This document shows positions 1-5,364 of a stretch of DNA of 5,364 nucleotides, one piece after another; the first letter of the stretch is position 1; each line of letters begins with the position of its first letter. The DNA comes from SYIM01 sp039800325. Its GTDB lineage: Bacteria; Pseudomonadota; Gammaproteobacteria; Burkholderiales; Burkholderiaceae_E. The position numbers and the translations under genes were made by a program. The stretch is from the NCBI GenBank assembly GCA_039800325.1, contig JBDLQY010000106.1:1-5364 (forward strand), written 5' to 3'. A model generated the notes under the pieces. It saw only the letters and a program-made list of their open reading frames with translations, searched no databases and was not told the origin of the DNA.

Positions 1-56
1 CGTTACCGTTCTCGCCTGATAGCGTGTCGTTGCCATCCCCGCCGGATACCGTGTCG
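1..56 (-). repeat. 56-bp perfect direct repeat, copy B
   Basis: Positions 1-56 equal positions 658-713 base for base, including third codon positions. The identity ends at 57/714 and may continue beyond the left edge. The offset is 657 bp, or 219 codons, equal to eleven nonapeptides plus the 120-residue module, so the frame is kept. Confidence 0.95.
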
Positions 57-94
57 TAACCCGCGCTACCGGTCAGCGTTTCAGCGCTCGCACC
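1..94 (-). repeat. start of a second RTX array, cut by window edge
   Basis: After the 120-residue module the frame returns to nonapeptides: GASAETLTG, SAGYDTVSG, GDGNDTLSG and a partial ENGN-D unit, from residue 788 to the window edge. The first unit is degenerate and lacks the usual Asp. The later units match units 17-19 of the first array, exactly so over 56 bp. The number of further units cannot be seen. Confidence 0.9.
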
Positions 95-2455
95 GCCCTG
101 CAGTAAAAACCGTACCGTCACACCACCGTTGACCAAAACGGTATAGCCATTGTTCGTGTACTGGTTGTACGTGGTGCCGTCCAGTACCGTCGGGCTTCCG
201 ATCGTCCACACCTCGGCAAACACCAATTGATCACCTGCAGAGCCTTCCACCCTCATCGTGGTGTTCGAACTCTCCAGCATCGCAACAACATCGGCACGCT
301 TGAGCGTCAGCGTCTGACTGCTCGATGAATCTAACCGGATCGTTTCAACGTTGAGAGTCTGACCATCTGGCAGCGTCGTCAGATCAACACTGACATCACG
401 AATCAACAGCGTGTCATTGCCCAACCCGCCATCCATCAGCACGTCGTTGGCATCAAACACAAGTACGTCGTCGTCGTTACCACCCAACAAGGTGTCAGCA
501 CCGCTGCCACCGTCCCGCGTGTCATTACCGTTACCGCCGCTTAGCGTATCGTCGCCGGCATCACCTGACAGGGAGTCGTTACCGTTATCACCGCTGACGG
601 TGTCGTTCCCATTGCCACCGCTGACCGTGTCGTTGCCGTTGCCGCCGCTGACGGTGTCGTTACCGTTCTCGCCTGATAGCGTGTCGTTGCCATCCCCGCC
701 GGATACCGTGTCGCTACCGTTACCGCCGCTCACCGCGTCATTGCCGTCGCCGCCACTAGCGCTGTCGTTGCCTTCACTACTGCTGACGGTGTCGTCACCC
801 GTTCCGCCATCTAACGTGTCATTGCCCGCGTCCCCCGACAAAATGTCATTACCATCCCCACCATTGACCGTGTCATCGCCAGAACCTCCGCTGACGGAGT
901 CGCTGCCTTCACCACCACCAGCGCTGTCGTTGCCCTCGCCCCCCCGGACAGTGTCACTTCCCAAACCGCCTTCGATCTGATCGTTCCCGGTGTCACCCTC
1001 CAGAACATCATCCCCGGCATCACCGAAGACCGTATCGTCGCCTTCGCTCCCGATCACGGTGTCGCCGCCCGAACCACCACTGACCCAATCATTTCCTGCA
1101 CCCGCGTCAATCGCGTCGGGCCCATCACCACCCCTGACAGTGTCGTTACCCGCTCCGGGCCCGGTTTCTAAAGGCGGCGCACTTTTGGCAGGCGCGGGCG
1201 GCGGAGCGGCCGTCGCGGGCATACTGGGCCTGGTATCGACCGTAGCAACGGCGTTGACGCCCGAATCCAATCTGGATGAAGACGTAGCCGCCGCGGAAGA
1301 AATTAGCGCAGCCCCCGAGTTACCCGAAAAGGTTGCCGTTCCACCAGAAATAGGGGCTGCACCCGACAAGACCCCGCTCAAACCACTCGATAACGACGCA
1401 GTCGATCGGAAACCCTGAGATGCCAACACAGTTGAAGAGGCAGCAAGCGCCGTAGCTCCGTCGGCCGCGCCAACTGCGGTGGGGGACGACATAAGTCGCG
1501 TAATAGGAGTCGCCTGGGTGGAAGTCACCGCTGCAGAAACAGCTGCCGTGGCACCACTACTCGCGGGGCGCAGAACAAGACCTTCCACCGGCACCGACAG
1601 GCCCCCCACTGGGGCACCCTGGGTCTGAACAACCACCGACGGGGGAACAGCTTGCCCTCCCGACGCCACGGCCTGACCAGCCATTGACATCACGGTTGTC
1701 TCGCCCGATTGCGAGTTGACGCTAATGCCAACCGCCTGGCGTTGCGCTAAAACGGCCCCCGCTGGCGTGACGATTTGAACCGGTGCTCCAGCATCTGACA
1801 GTCGATCAAAGACGACCGCCCCTGCATCTACCTTGAACGATGTTGCAGCAGGCGCCGGACTTGCTCCCGTCTGAGCAGGTGCGGTTTGATCCGCAGCTTG
1901 TCGACCCAGGGTGATTTTAGCGTTCTCACCGACCGCTCCTGACCCTACAGACGCATCAGATCGGCTCAAAAGCTCAAACCGGAGTTCCCCAGAAGTTCCG
2001 GTCTGTATGACATCACCCTCGCGCAGGGCATCACCCGTACGCAGTGTCACAAGTTCTTGACCACGCTGAACTTGCACGTCCCCATTGGTCGAAACTACAC
2101 GCGCGATGATGGTCGTGTCGGGCTCGACAGTGCCGGGCGTCACCCCAACCGTCGCTGCTCCAGGTGCCTGAGCGACCAAAATCGAAGCGTGCAAACCGTT
2201 AGCCAGGCCAGCGAGCAGGCTCTCGAATTCAATCGCAAGCGCATCCGATTGCGCCCAATCAACGTTCACCGACGCCCTGAAAAATCCTCCAAAGATGCGG
2301 CTGGACCCATTCGAGTATTCGATGAGCAGATCATCCCCGCGACGGGACAGACTCGTTGCTCCGTCCAGCACTCCCGGGTCAATGACCGTTTGCACAGGCT
2401 CCGGTGCAAGAGTTGCCGCTCGGTTGAGAGGAGTGGGCTGCTGGCGCGATTTCAT
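1..2455 (-). CDS. RTX repeat protein with FecR-like N-terminal domain, probable type I-secreted surface protein (3' end beyond window)
   Basis: Probably a secreted or surface-anchored calcium-binding adhesin-like protein. One frame stays open for 818 codons from ATG at 2455 and leaves the left edge. An in-frame TAG at 2470-2468 lies five codons upstream, so the start cannot be much earlier; the ribosome site is weak (AGG about 11 nt before ATG). There is no N-terminal signal peptide, as expected for type I secretion, whose signal is C-terminal and not seen here. Order of parts: residues 20-62 resemble the BapA-prefix region (SRRGDDLLIEYSNG then IFGGFF); 117-240 look like a FecR domain (NGDVQVQRG, GDALREGDVIQTG, later VDAGAVVF and VQIVTPAGA); about 255-432 is Ala/Ser/Thr/Val-rich, ending Pro-rich; 434-667 are 26 RTX nonapeptides; 668-787 are a 120-residue module of a kind found in large RTX adhesins (NVETIRLD, TLTLKRADVV, AGDQLVF, TYNQYTNNGYTVLV); RTX repeats resume at 788. 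Adhesin rather than toxin or enzyme is inference: no catalytic domain is visible. Confidence 0.9.
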   Translation of the reverse strand, partial: MKSRQQPTPLNRAATLAPEPVQTVIDPGVLDGATSLSRRGDDLLIEYSNGSSRIFGGFFRASVNVDWAQSDALAIEFESLLAGLANGLHASILVAQAPGAATVGVTPGTVEPDTTIIARVVSTNGDVQVQRGQELVTLRTGDALREGDVIQTGTSGELRFELLSRSDASVGSGAVGENAKITLGRQAADQTAPAQTGASPAPAATSFKVDAGAVVFDRLSDAGAPVQIVTPAGAVLAQRQAVGISVNSQSGETTVMSMAGQAVASGGQAVPPSVVVQTQGAPVGGLSVPVEGLVLRPASSGATAAVSAAVTSTQATPITRLMSSPTAVGAADGATALAASSTVLASQGFRSTASLSSGLSGVLSGAAPISGGTATFSGNSGAALISSAAATSSSRLDSGVNAVATVDTRPSMPATAAPPPAPAKSAPPLETGPGAGNDTVRGGDGPDAIDAGAGNDWVSGGSGGDTVIGSEGDDTVFGDAGDDVLEGDTGNDQIEGGLGSDTVRGGEGNDSAGGGEGSDSVSGGSGDDTVNGGDGNDILSGDAGNDTLDGGTGDDTVSSSEGNDSASGGDGNDAVSGGNGSDTVSGGDGNDTLSGENGNDTVSGGNGNDTVSGGNGNDTVSGDNGNDSLSGDAGDDTLSGGNGNDTRDGGSGADTLLGGNDDDVLVFDANDVLMDGGLGNDTLLIRDVSVDLTTLPDGQTLNVETIRLDSSSSQTLTLKRADVVAMLESSNTTMRVEGSAGDQLVFAEVWTIGSPTVLDGTTYNQYTNNGYTVLVNGGVTVRFLLQGGASAETLTGSAGYDTVSGGDGNDTLSGENGN
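95..454 (-). other. 120-residue non-RTX module between two RTX arrays (protein domain within the CDS)
   Basis: Residues 668-787 break the RTX periodicity. The module opens with a half-repeat (DANDVLMDGGLGNDTLLI), continues with NVETIRLD, TLTLKRADVVAML and MRVEGSAGDQLVF, and ends with TYNQYTNNGYTVLVNGGVTV. This layout, with an asparagine-valine-glutamate 'NVE' strand, an 'L-T-L-x-x-x-D-V' helix start, 'V-x-G-x-x-G-D' and 'Y-N-x-Y', recalls a module often placed near the C-terminal end of large RTX adhesins; the recognition is from memory. Here it is followed by more RTX repeats rather than a protein end, so it is internal. Confidence 0.65.
455..1156 (-). repeat. RTX nonapeptide array, 26 tandem 27-bp units
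   Basis: The stretch encodes residues 434-667 as 26 consecutive nonapeptides with no insertion or deletion (702 bp = 26 x 27). The pattern is GxGxDxxxG, most often GNGNDTVSG or GDGNDTLSG. In known RTX proteins such repeats bind calcium in the turns and fold into a parallel beta-roll once outside the cell. Glycines at unit ends are replaced by Ser, Asp or Glu in several units (SEGDDTVFG, DAGDDVLEG, GTGDDTVSS followed by SEGNDSASG, ENGNDTVSG). Unit 24 carries Arg (GNGNDTRDG), and the last unit is degenerate (GNDDDVLVF). Codons vary among identical peptides, so most units are not very recent copies. Confidence 0.95.
658..713 (-). repeat. 56-bp perfect direct repeat, copy A
   Basis: This copy encodes the end of RTX unit 17, all of unit 18 and the start of unit 19 of the first array. 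Other units with the same peptide use different synonymous codons, so the exact match to positions 1-56 points to recent duplication or gene conversion rather than peptide-level constraint. Confidence 0.95.
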
Positions 2456-2580
2456 TGTTTCTGAGACCTAGAAGTTAAGAGTTGGCATCGCCATTTCGAA
2501 TACCGAAAAAAAACTGGCTAGCTTGCCCACTGGAGTGCAGATATCGCCCACCACTGGTTCACACTGACGGCAGGGTCGAT

Positions 2581-2614
2581 GCCGTTGCACAAATACGTTG
2601 CCGTCGCACAAATA
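2581..2614. repeat. 15-bp direct repeat, 19-bp period, possible regulator site
   Basis: GCCGTTGCACAAATA at 2581-2595 recurs as GCCGTCGCACAAATA at 2600-2614 with one mismatch. The 19-bp period is close to two helical turns, so both copies face the same side of the DNA. It lies about 130-160 bp upstream of the RTX start. Binding by a regulator is inference. Confidence 0.5.
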
Positions 2615-2661
2615 GATACCGAGTCGCGTTAACGACCGCATAGCCTGGGAAAGCTCGGAAC

Positions 2662-2681
2662 TAATCGTTGGAGCACGATTA
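2662..2681. promoter_or_regulatory. inverted repeat TAATCGT-N6-ACGATTA, candidate operator
   Basis: Two perfect 7-bp arms are separated by 6 bp, a 20-bp dyad of the size and symmetry usual for a dimeric regulator. It lies near the middle of the divergent region, about 207 bp from the RTX start and 295 bp from the glycosyltransferase start. The loop is not followed by a T-run, so a terminator is unlikely. No regulator family is assigned, and a single dyad this short can arise by chance. Confidence 0.35.
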
Positions 2682-2770
2682 ACGTTTCCCCCTCTACGAG
2701 AGCAAACCGCCCCGGCGAACGCACTCGCCAAAGCCACAGCGTTGTCCTGGAATCATGAAGCCCGGGATAT

Positions 2771-2820
2771 TCGAAAAGATTGCAAAAGATTGCTGAAAAT
2801 TGCGGAAGATTGCGGCGAGT
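2771..2820. repeat. five 10-bp-phased units, consensus TGCnnAAGAT
   Basis: Successive decamers are TCGAAAAGAT, TGCAAAAGAT, TGCTGAAAAT, TGCGGAAGAT and TGCGGCGAGT. The period is exactly 10 bp, close to one helical turn, and the A-runs in the first three units fall on one face. Such phasing can bend DNA or array binding sites for a protein. The first and last units are degenerate. It lies about 155-205 bp upstream of the glycosyltransferase start. Confidence 0.7.
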
Positions 2821-2976
2821 CGGCAAGACCGATGAATTCCCGTCACACAAAGGATAGGCTGGGGTTTACTGTCAATTTCACGTTAGTCTCCTGGGTCTAA
2901 CGCGACGCACGCTGCACAGACCTTAACCCTTGGCCTTCGAATAGACACATTCCCCAGCCATGACCTGGAAATCGAC

Positions 2977-4749
2977 ATGTCCGGTCCCGCCGACCTAGCT
3001 AACTGCGTCATCCGCATCCCCGCGCGCGATAGTTACAGCACTGAGGGCGCCACCCTGATGGGTCGGCAATCCGCGAATGAAGGATTTCTCAAGGCCTGGT
3101 TTCAACACACGTGTTTTCCCGAGTACTGGTGCATGGCGCGCTTTCGCAGCGAAGCTGAAGTCTTCGCCCGCGTAGGCCATCAGGCGCGTGCAGACATCGC
3201 CGACGAAAAACCGGTCTGCCGCTGGATCCGCCAAAGCGATATCTACCGCGTGGCCGACATCGGTACTGCGTATCTACCGGGCCCTCAGGTGGCGGACATG
3301 GCATGGGTGCGACGCCGGAGTTCGCGCGCGGCTGCCGGCGATTTCAGTCTGGTTGGCATGACCCACACCACGTGCGAGTTGGGTATTCAGGACAGCCTCG
3401 CCGACATGGTGACTGCCCCGGTCTATCCCTGGGATGCTCAGATCTGCCCAAGCCGGTCGGTCCAGACCATGGTCAAGCGACTGCTGGACGATGAGTCGGC
3501 CTGGCTGCGAGAGCATGTAGGAGCGACTCGCATCGAATGGCCGCAACTCCCGGTGCTGCCGATTGGCGTGGACACCCGTCGCTTCCAGCCGGAGCCTCAG
3601 GAACGCGCTCGACTGCGCTCGCACTGGCGCGAGCGCTGGAACCTGCGCGCCGACGATGTGTGCGTGCTTTACATGGGGCGCATCGATCTGCGCACCAAGG
3701 CCAACCTGTTCCCCACCCTGGACGCCCTGGAACTGGCGGCCCAGCGACTCAACAGCCAGTCCGGCCCACAGCTGGTGCTCGCGCTGGTGGGCTGGTTTGC
3801 CAGCGAGTGGGACGAGGCCGTGCTGCGCGATGCGGTCGGTGCCCTGCACCCTGGACTGCGCGTCATTCTTGAAGACGGGCGCTCGCCCGATGCCCGTCTG
3901 GGCGTATGGCAGGCTGCTGATATCTTCACCAGCCTGGTTGACAATATTCAAGAGACGTTTGGTCTGACACCGATCGAGGCCATGGCCGCAGGACTGCCTG
4001 TAGTCGTGAGCGACTATGACGGCTATCGCGAATCCGTCCGCGAAGGCATCGACGGTTTTCGTATTCCCACCCTGCACCCGCCCATGGGTTCGGGAAGATA
4101 TCTCATGGAGCTGCACAGTGACCAGGCGATCGGCTATCGCGACTTCGTGGGACGCGCGAGCGCTCTTATTGGTATCGATATCAGTGCGGCGGCTGCTGCC
4201 TTCACACGCCTCGCGCTCGATGCGCAACAACGGGCCGCCATGGGTGCGGCCGGTGCTCGAAGGGCGCGCGACGACTATGAGTGGAGCCGCTTGATTCCCA
4301 GGCTTCAGCAGCTGTTTACTGAACTGCAGGCGCTACGTCTGGGGCGGTCCTCAGACCTCGTTCAGAGCCCGAATCGCGCAAACGCATCGACCGACCCACC
4401 GCGCCGTGGTGATCCGTTTTACACCTTCAGCCACTACCCCAGTGAGCAGCTGACACCCGACATCCGACTCTTGCCCGGACCACTGCTACCCGCAGATGCG
4501 GCAGGCCAGCGTGCCGCGCTGGCCCGTCAGATTAATCGCCCGGTTTACGAGGCCCTGAAGGCTGAACTGCCTCTCGCGGTGATCGCTCGGGTTCTGAGCC
4601 GGATATCGGCCCAGCCGCAAGGCATGACACTTGCCCAACTCATCAACAACGACCCCGAGCTGCGCGCAACCATGCCTCGATACGCGGGATGGCTGGTCAA
4701 GACCGGGTTGTTGAGGGTCGGCCATGCATCGCCTCCCAGTACCCTCTGA
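2977..4749 (+). CDS. GT4-like glycosyltransferase with C-terminal extension
   Basis: Predicted cytoplasmic retaining glycosyltransferase of the GT4/GT-B type, moving a sugar from a nucleotide donor to an unknown acceptor. The C-terminal Rossmann half is clear: YMGRIDLRTK (R235 and K241, the usual donor-phosphate contacts), then E326-TFGLTPI-E334, the family's E-x7-E motif, followed by AMAAGLPVVVSDYDGYRESV and GIDGFRI. The N-terminal half is less typical; it has LMGRQSANEGFL (from residue 27), GMTHTT (127-132) and PIGVDTRRF (GVD at 197-199), which matches the 'NGVD' strand before the hinge. At 590 residues it is longer than common GT4 enzymes because of an extra tail from about residue 450. 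The start is the first ATG after an in-frame TAG at 2884-2886, with GGAA 6 nt upstream; ATG 3058 is possible but falls in a motif shared with the next gene. Substrate unknown. Confidence 0.88.
   Translation: MSGPADLANCVIRIPARDSYSTEGATLMGRQSANEGFLKAWFQHTCFPEYWCMARFRSEAEVFARVGHQARADIADEKPVCRWIRQSDIYRVADIGTAYLPGPQVADMAWVRRRSSRAAAGDFSLVGMTHTTCELGIQDSLADMVTAPVYPWDAQICPSRSVQTMVKRLLDDESAWLREHVGATRIEWPQLPVLPIGVDTRRFQPEPQERARLRSHWRERWNLRADDVCVLYMGRIDLRTKANLFPTLDALELAAQRLNSQSGPQLVLALVGWFASEWDEAVLRDAVGALHPGLRVILEDGRSPDARLGVWQAADIFTSLVDNIQETFGLTPIEAMAAGLPVVVSDYDGYRESVREGIDGFRIPTLHPPMGSGRYLMELHSDQAIGYRDFVGRASALIGIDISAAAAAFTRLALDAQQRAAMGAAGARRARDDYEWSRLIPRLQQLFTELQALRLGRSSDLVQSPNRANASTDPPRRGDPFYTFSHYPSEQLTPDIRLLPGPLLPADAAGQRAALARQINRPVYEALKAELPLAVIARVLSRISAQPQGMTLAQLINNDPELRATMPRYAGWLVKTGLLRVGHASPPSTL
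4411..4746 (+). other. C-terminal extension of the glycosyltransferase, possible winged-helix-like fold (protein domain)
   Basis: Residues 479-590 lie beyond the GT4 core. After a polar, Pro-rich linker (about 455-478) comes DPFYTFSHYPSEQLTPDIRL, then a helical stretch ending in LPLAVIARVLSRI (531-543), MTLAQLINNDPEL and YAGWLVKTGLLRV. The order helix, 'T-L-A-Q-L', helix, 'W-L-V-K-x-G-L-L' recalls winged-helix domains, in which the last segment would start the wing. The fold call is inference from pattern only. A role in partner or acceptor binding is as likely as nucleic-acid contact. Confidence 0.4.
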
Positions 4750-4776
4750 TTCGACAAGGGCTTTAAGCAATCCATC

Positions 4777-5364
4777 ATGCCCAGTTCTAACAACCTGAGC
4801 GCTCGTCTCTTACCCACTGATGCGCCCGCCCTTTTTTTATCTGCGGACGCAATCGATCTCGGTTCGAAACAACTGATGGGACGACAGTCAGCAGGCTTTG
4901 GCTTTCTGCGCGGCTTCATCGATCGAGCGCTTAGCCGTGACGCGCAGGCGCTTTCCATCGTCTGCCAGGGTGGCGACCCATCAGGGTCGCTTCGTCGCCG
5001 ACTCGCCGCAGCTGGCTGGACCCGTTCGGTTAAAACACTACCCGCTGAACAGATGTCACGCTGGACCGATATTGGCGTCCTGCACTATCCAGCGCCCTTT
5101 TCAGACGATCTGGGCTTCCGGCGCACCAGACTACCCTGGGGATACGCATCATTTGCATTATCGGGCATCACGCACACCATCAGCTCACGCGCGGTCATGC
5201 GCCAAATTGCCGCGTACGTCCATGGGCCCTTCGCCAGTCACGACGCACTGATATGTACCTCGCAGTCAGTCAGGTATGCCGTCGAATCTATCTGGCGCGA
5301 GCAGACCGAACACCTCAGCTGGCGTCTGGGTCAAACCATCGCACCCAGCCTGCCCATGCTTCCA
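4777..5364 (+). CDS. second glycosyltransferase, paralogue of the upstream gene (N-terminal part only)
   Basis: The frame is open from ATG 4777 to the right edge, giving 196 residues. Only the N-terminal half of a GT-B enzyme is present, so the catalytic donor-binding motifs are outside the window. Relationship to the preceding gene shows in LMGRQSAGFGFLRGF (from residue 33) against LMGRQSANEGFLKAW, in GITHT (130-134) against GMTHT, and in ALICTSQSVRYAVESIW against AQICPSRSVQTMVKRLL, at equal spacing. The start is the only ATG between the upstream TGA (4747-4749, same frame) and the conserved motif; AAGGG at 4756-4760 is 16 nt away, too far for an ideal ribosome site. The 27-bp gap suggests one operon and possibly translational coupling. 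Function as a glycosyltransferase rests on the paralogy. Confidence 0.8.
   Translation, partial: MPSSNNLSARLLPTDAPALFLSADAIDLGSKQLMGRQSAGFGFLRGFIDRALSRDAQALSIVCQGGDPSGSLRRRLAAAGWTRSVKTLPAEQMSRWTDIGVLHYPAPFSDDLGFRRTRLPWGYASFALSGITHTISSRAVMRQIAAYVHGPFASHDALICTSQSVRYAVESIWREQTEHLSWRLGQTIAPSLPMLP

Larger units (their letters stand above)
2456..2976. other. divergent intergenic region between the RTX gene and the glycosyltransferase genes
   Basis: About 520 bp separate the two divergent starts, enough for two promoters and shared control sites. No convincing sigma-70 promoter with both boxes at normal spacing was found on either strand. Three structures stand out: a 19-bp-period direct repeat (2581-2614), a 7-6-7 inverted repeat (2662-2681) and 10-bp-phased units (2771-2820). 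A GTG-started minus-strand frame of 89 codons (2737-2468) ends just before the RTX start and has an AGGA seven nt upstream of its start. It resembles no known protein to me and is treated as doubtful. An A8 run at 2507-2514 has no stable stem beside it. Confidence 0.8.

Noticed and set aside
811..1023. Minus-strand frame of 70 codons inside the RTX array
   Set aside because: Out-of-frame reading of the same strand as the RTX gene, with no family resemblance.
411..1418. Long plus-strand frames of Ser/Leu/Pro-rich protein (411-980 and 990-1418)
   Set aside because: They are antisense to the RTX repeats and its linker. Their regular S-L-P-x-P-P pattern is the 27-bp repeat read on the wrong strand.
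2057..2464. Plus-strand frame of 135 codons rich in Arg
   Set aside because: It lies opposite the N-terminal part of the RTX gene, whose frame has recognisable domains, and shows no known motif.
2500..2540. Rho-independent terminator on the minus strand (T8 run after GCTAGCCAG)
   Set aside because: Only a three-base-pair stem can be formed before the T-run, too weak for a terminator, and it would lie in the leader of the RTX gene.
2865..2901. Sigma-70 promoter for the glycosyltransferases (TTTACT and TCTAAC)
   Set aside because: The spacing between the boxes is about 25 bp, well above the normal 16-18, and both boxes are poor.
3274..4230. Minus-strand frame of 318 codons opposite the glycosyltransferase
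   Set aside because: The plus strand carries clear GT4 motifs over the same interval; the antisense frame is a usual by-product of GC-rich codon bias.
4898..5251. Plus-strand frame of 117 codons near the right edge
   Set aside because: It overlaps the second glycosyltransferase in another frame; the latter shares motifs and spacing with its paralogue.

Overview
The window looks like an accessory, cell-surface region of a moderately GC-rich Gram-negative bacterium, probably a proteobacterium. The reasons are a long RTX-type (type I secretion) protein with no signal peptide and, divergent from it, two tandem GT4-like glycosyltransferase genes. The genus cannot be read from this sequence. No rRNA, tRNA, CRISPR array or transposase is visible.

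Layout. Positions 1-2455 hold one open minus-strand frame that runs off the left edge (818 complete codons seen). From its N terminus it encodes a BapA-prefix-like stretch (residues about 20-62), a FecR-like beta domain (about 117-240), a long Ala/Ser/Thr/Val-rich region ending in a Pro-rich linker (about 255-432), exactly 26 uninterrupted RTX nonapeptides (residues 434-667), a 120-residue non-RTX module (668-787) and the start of a second RTX array. A 56-bp stretch of the first array recurs exactly in the second, 657 bp (219 codons) away in frame, which points to segmental duplication inside the gene. Positions 2456-2976 are a divergent intergenic region with three repeat structures: a 19-bp-period direct repeat, a 7-6-7 inverted repeat and a run of 10-bp-phased units. 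Positions 2977-4749 (+) encode a 590-residue GT4-like glycosyltransferase with a C-terminal extension that may be winged-helix-like. After 27 bp, positions 4777-5364 (+) encode the N-terminal 196 residues of a paralogous glycosyltransferase cut by the right edge.

Inferred logic: the two glycosyltransferases are probably co-transcribed, away from the RTX gene, and the shared intergenic region may co-regulate both units. A reasonable but unproven model is a surface or secreted RTX adhesin whose neighbours glycosylate it or build an associated polysaccharide. No ABC, membrane-fusion or outer-membrane secretion components are in the window. The long frames opposite the RTX repeats and opposite the glycosyltransferase are judged to be shadows.
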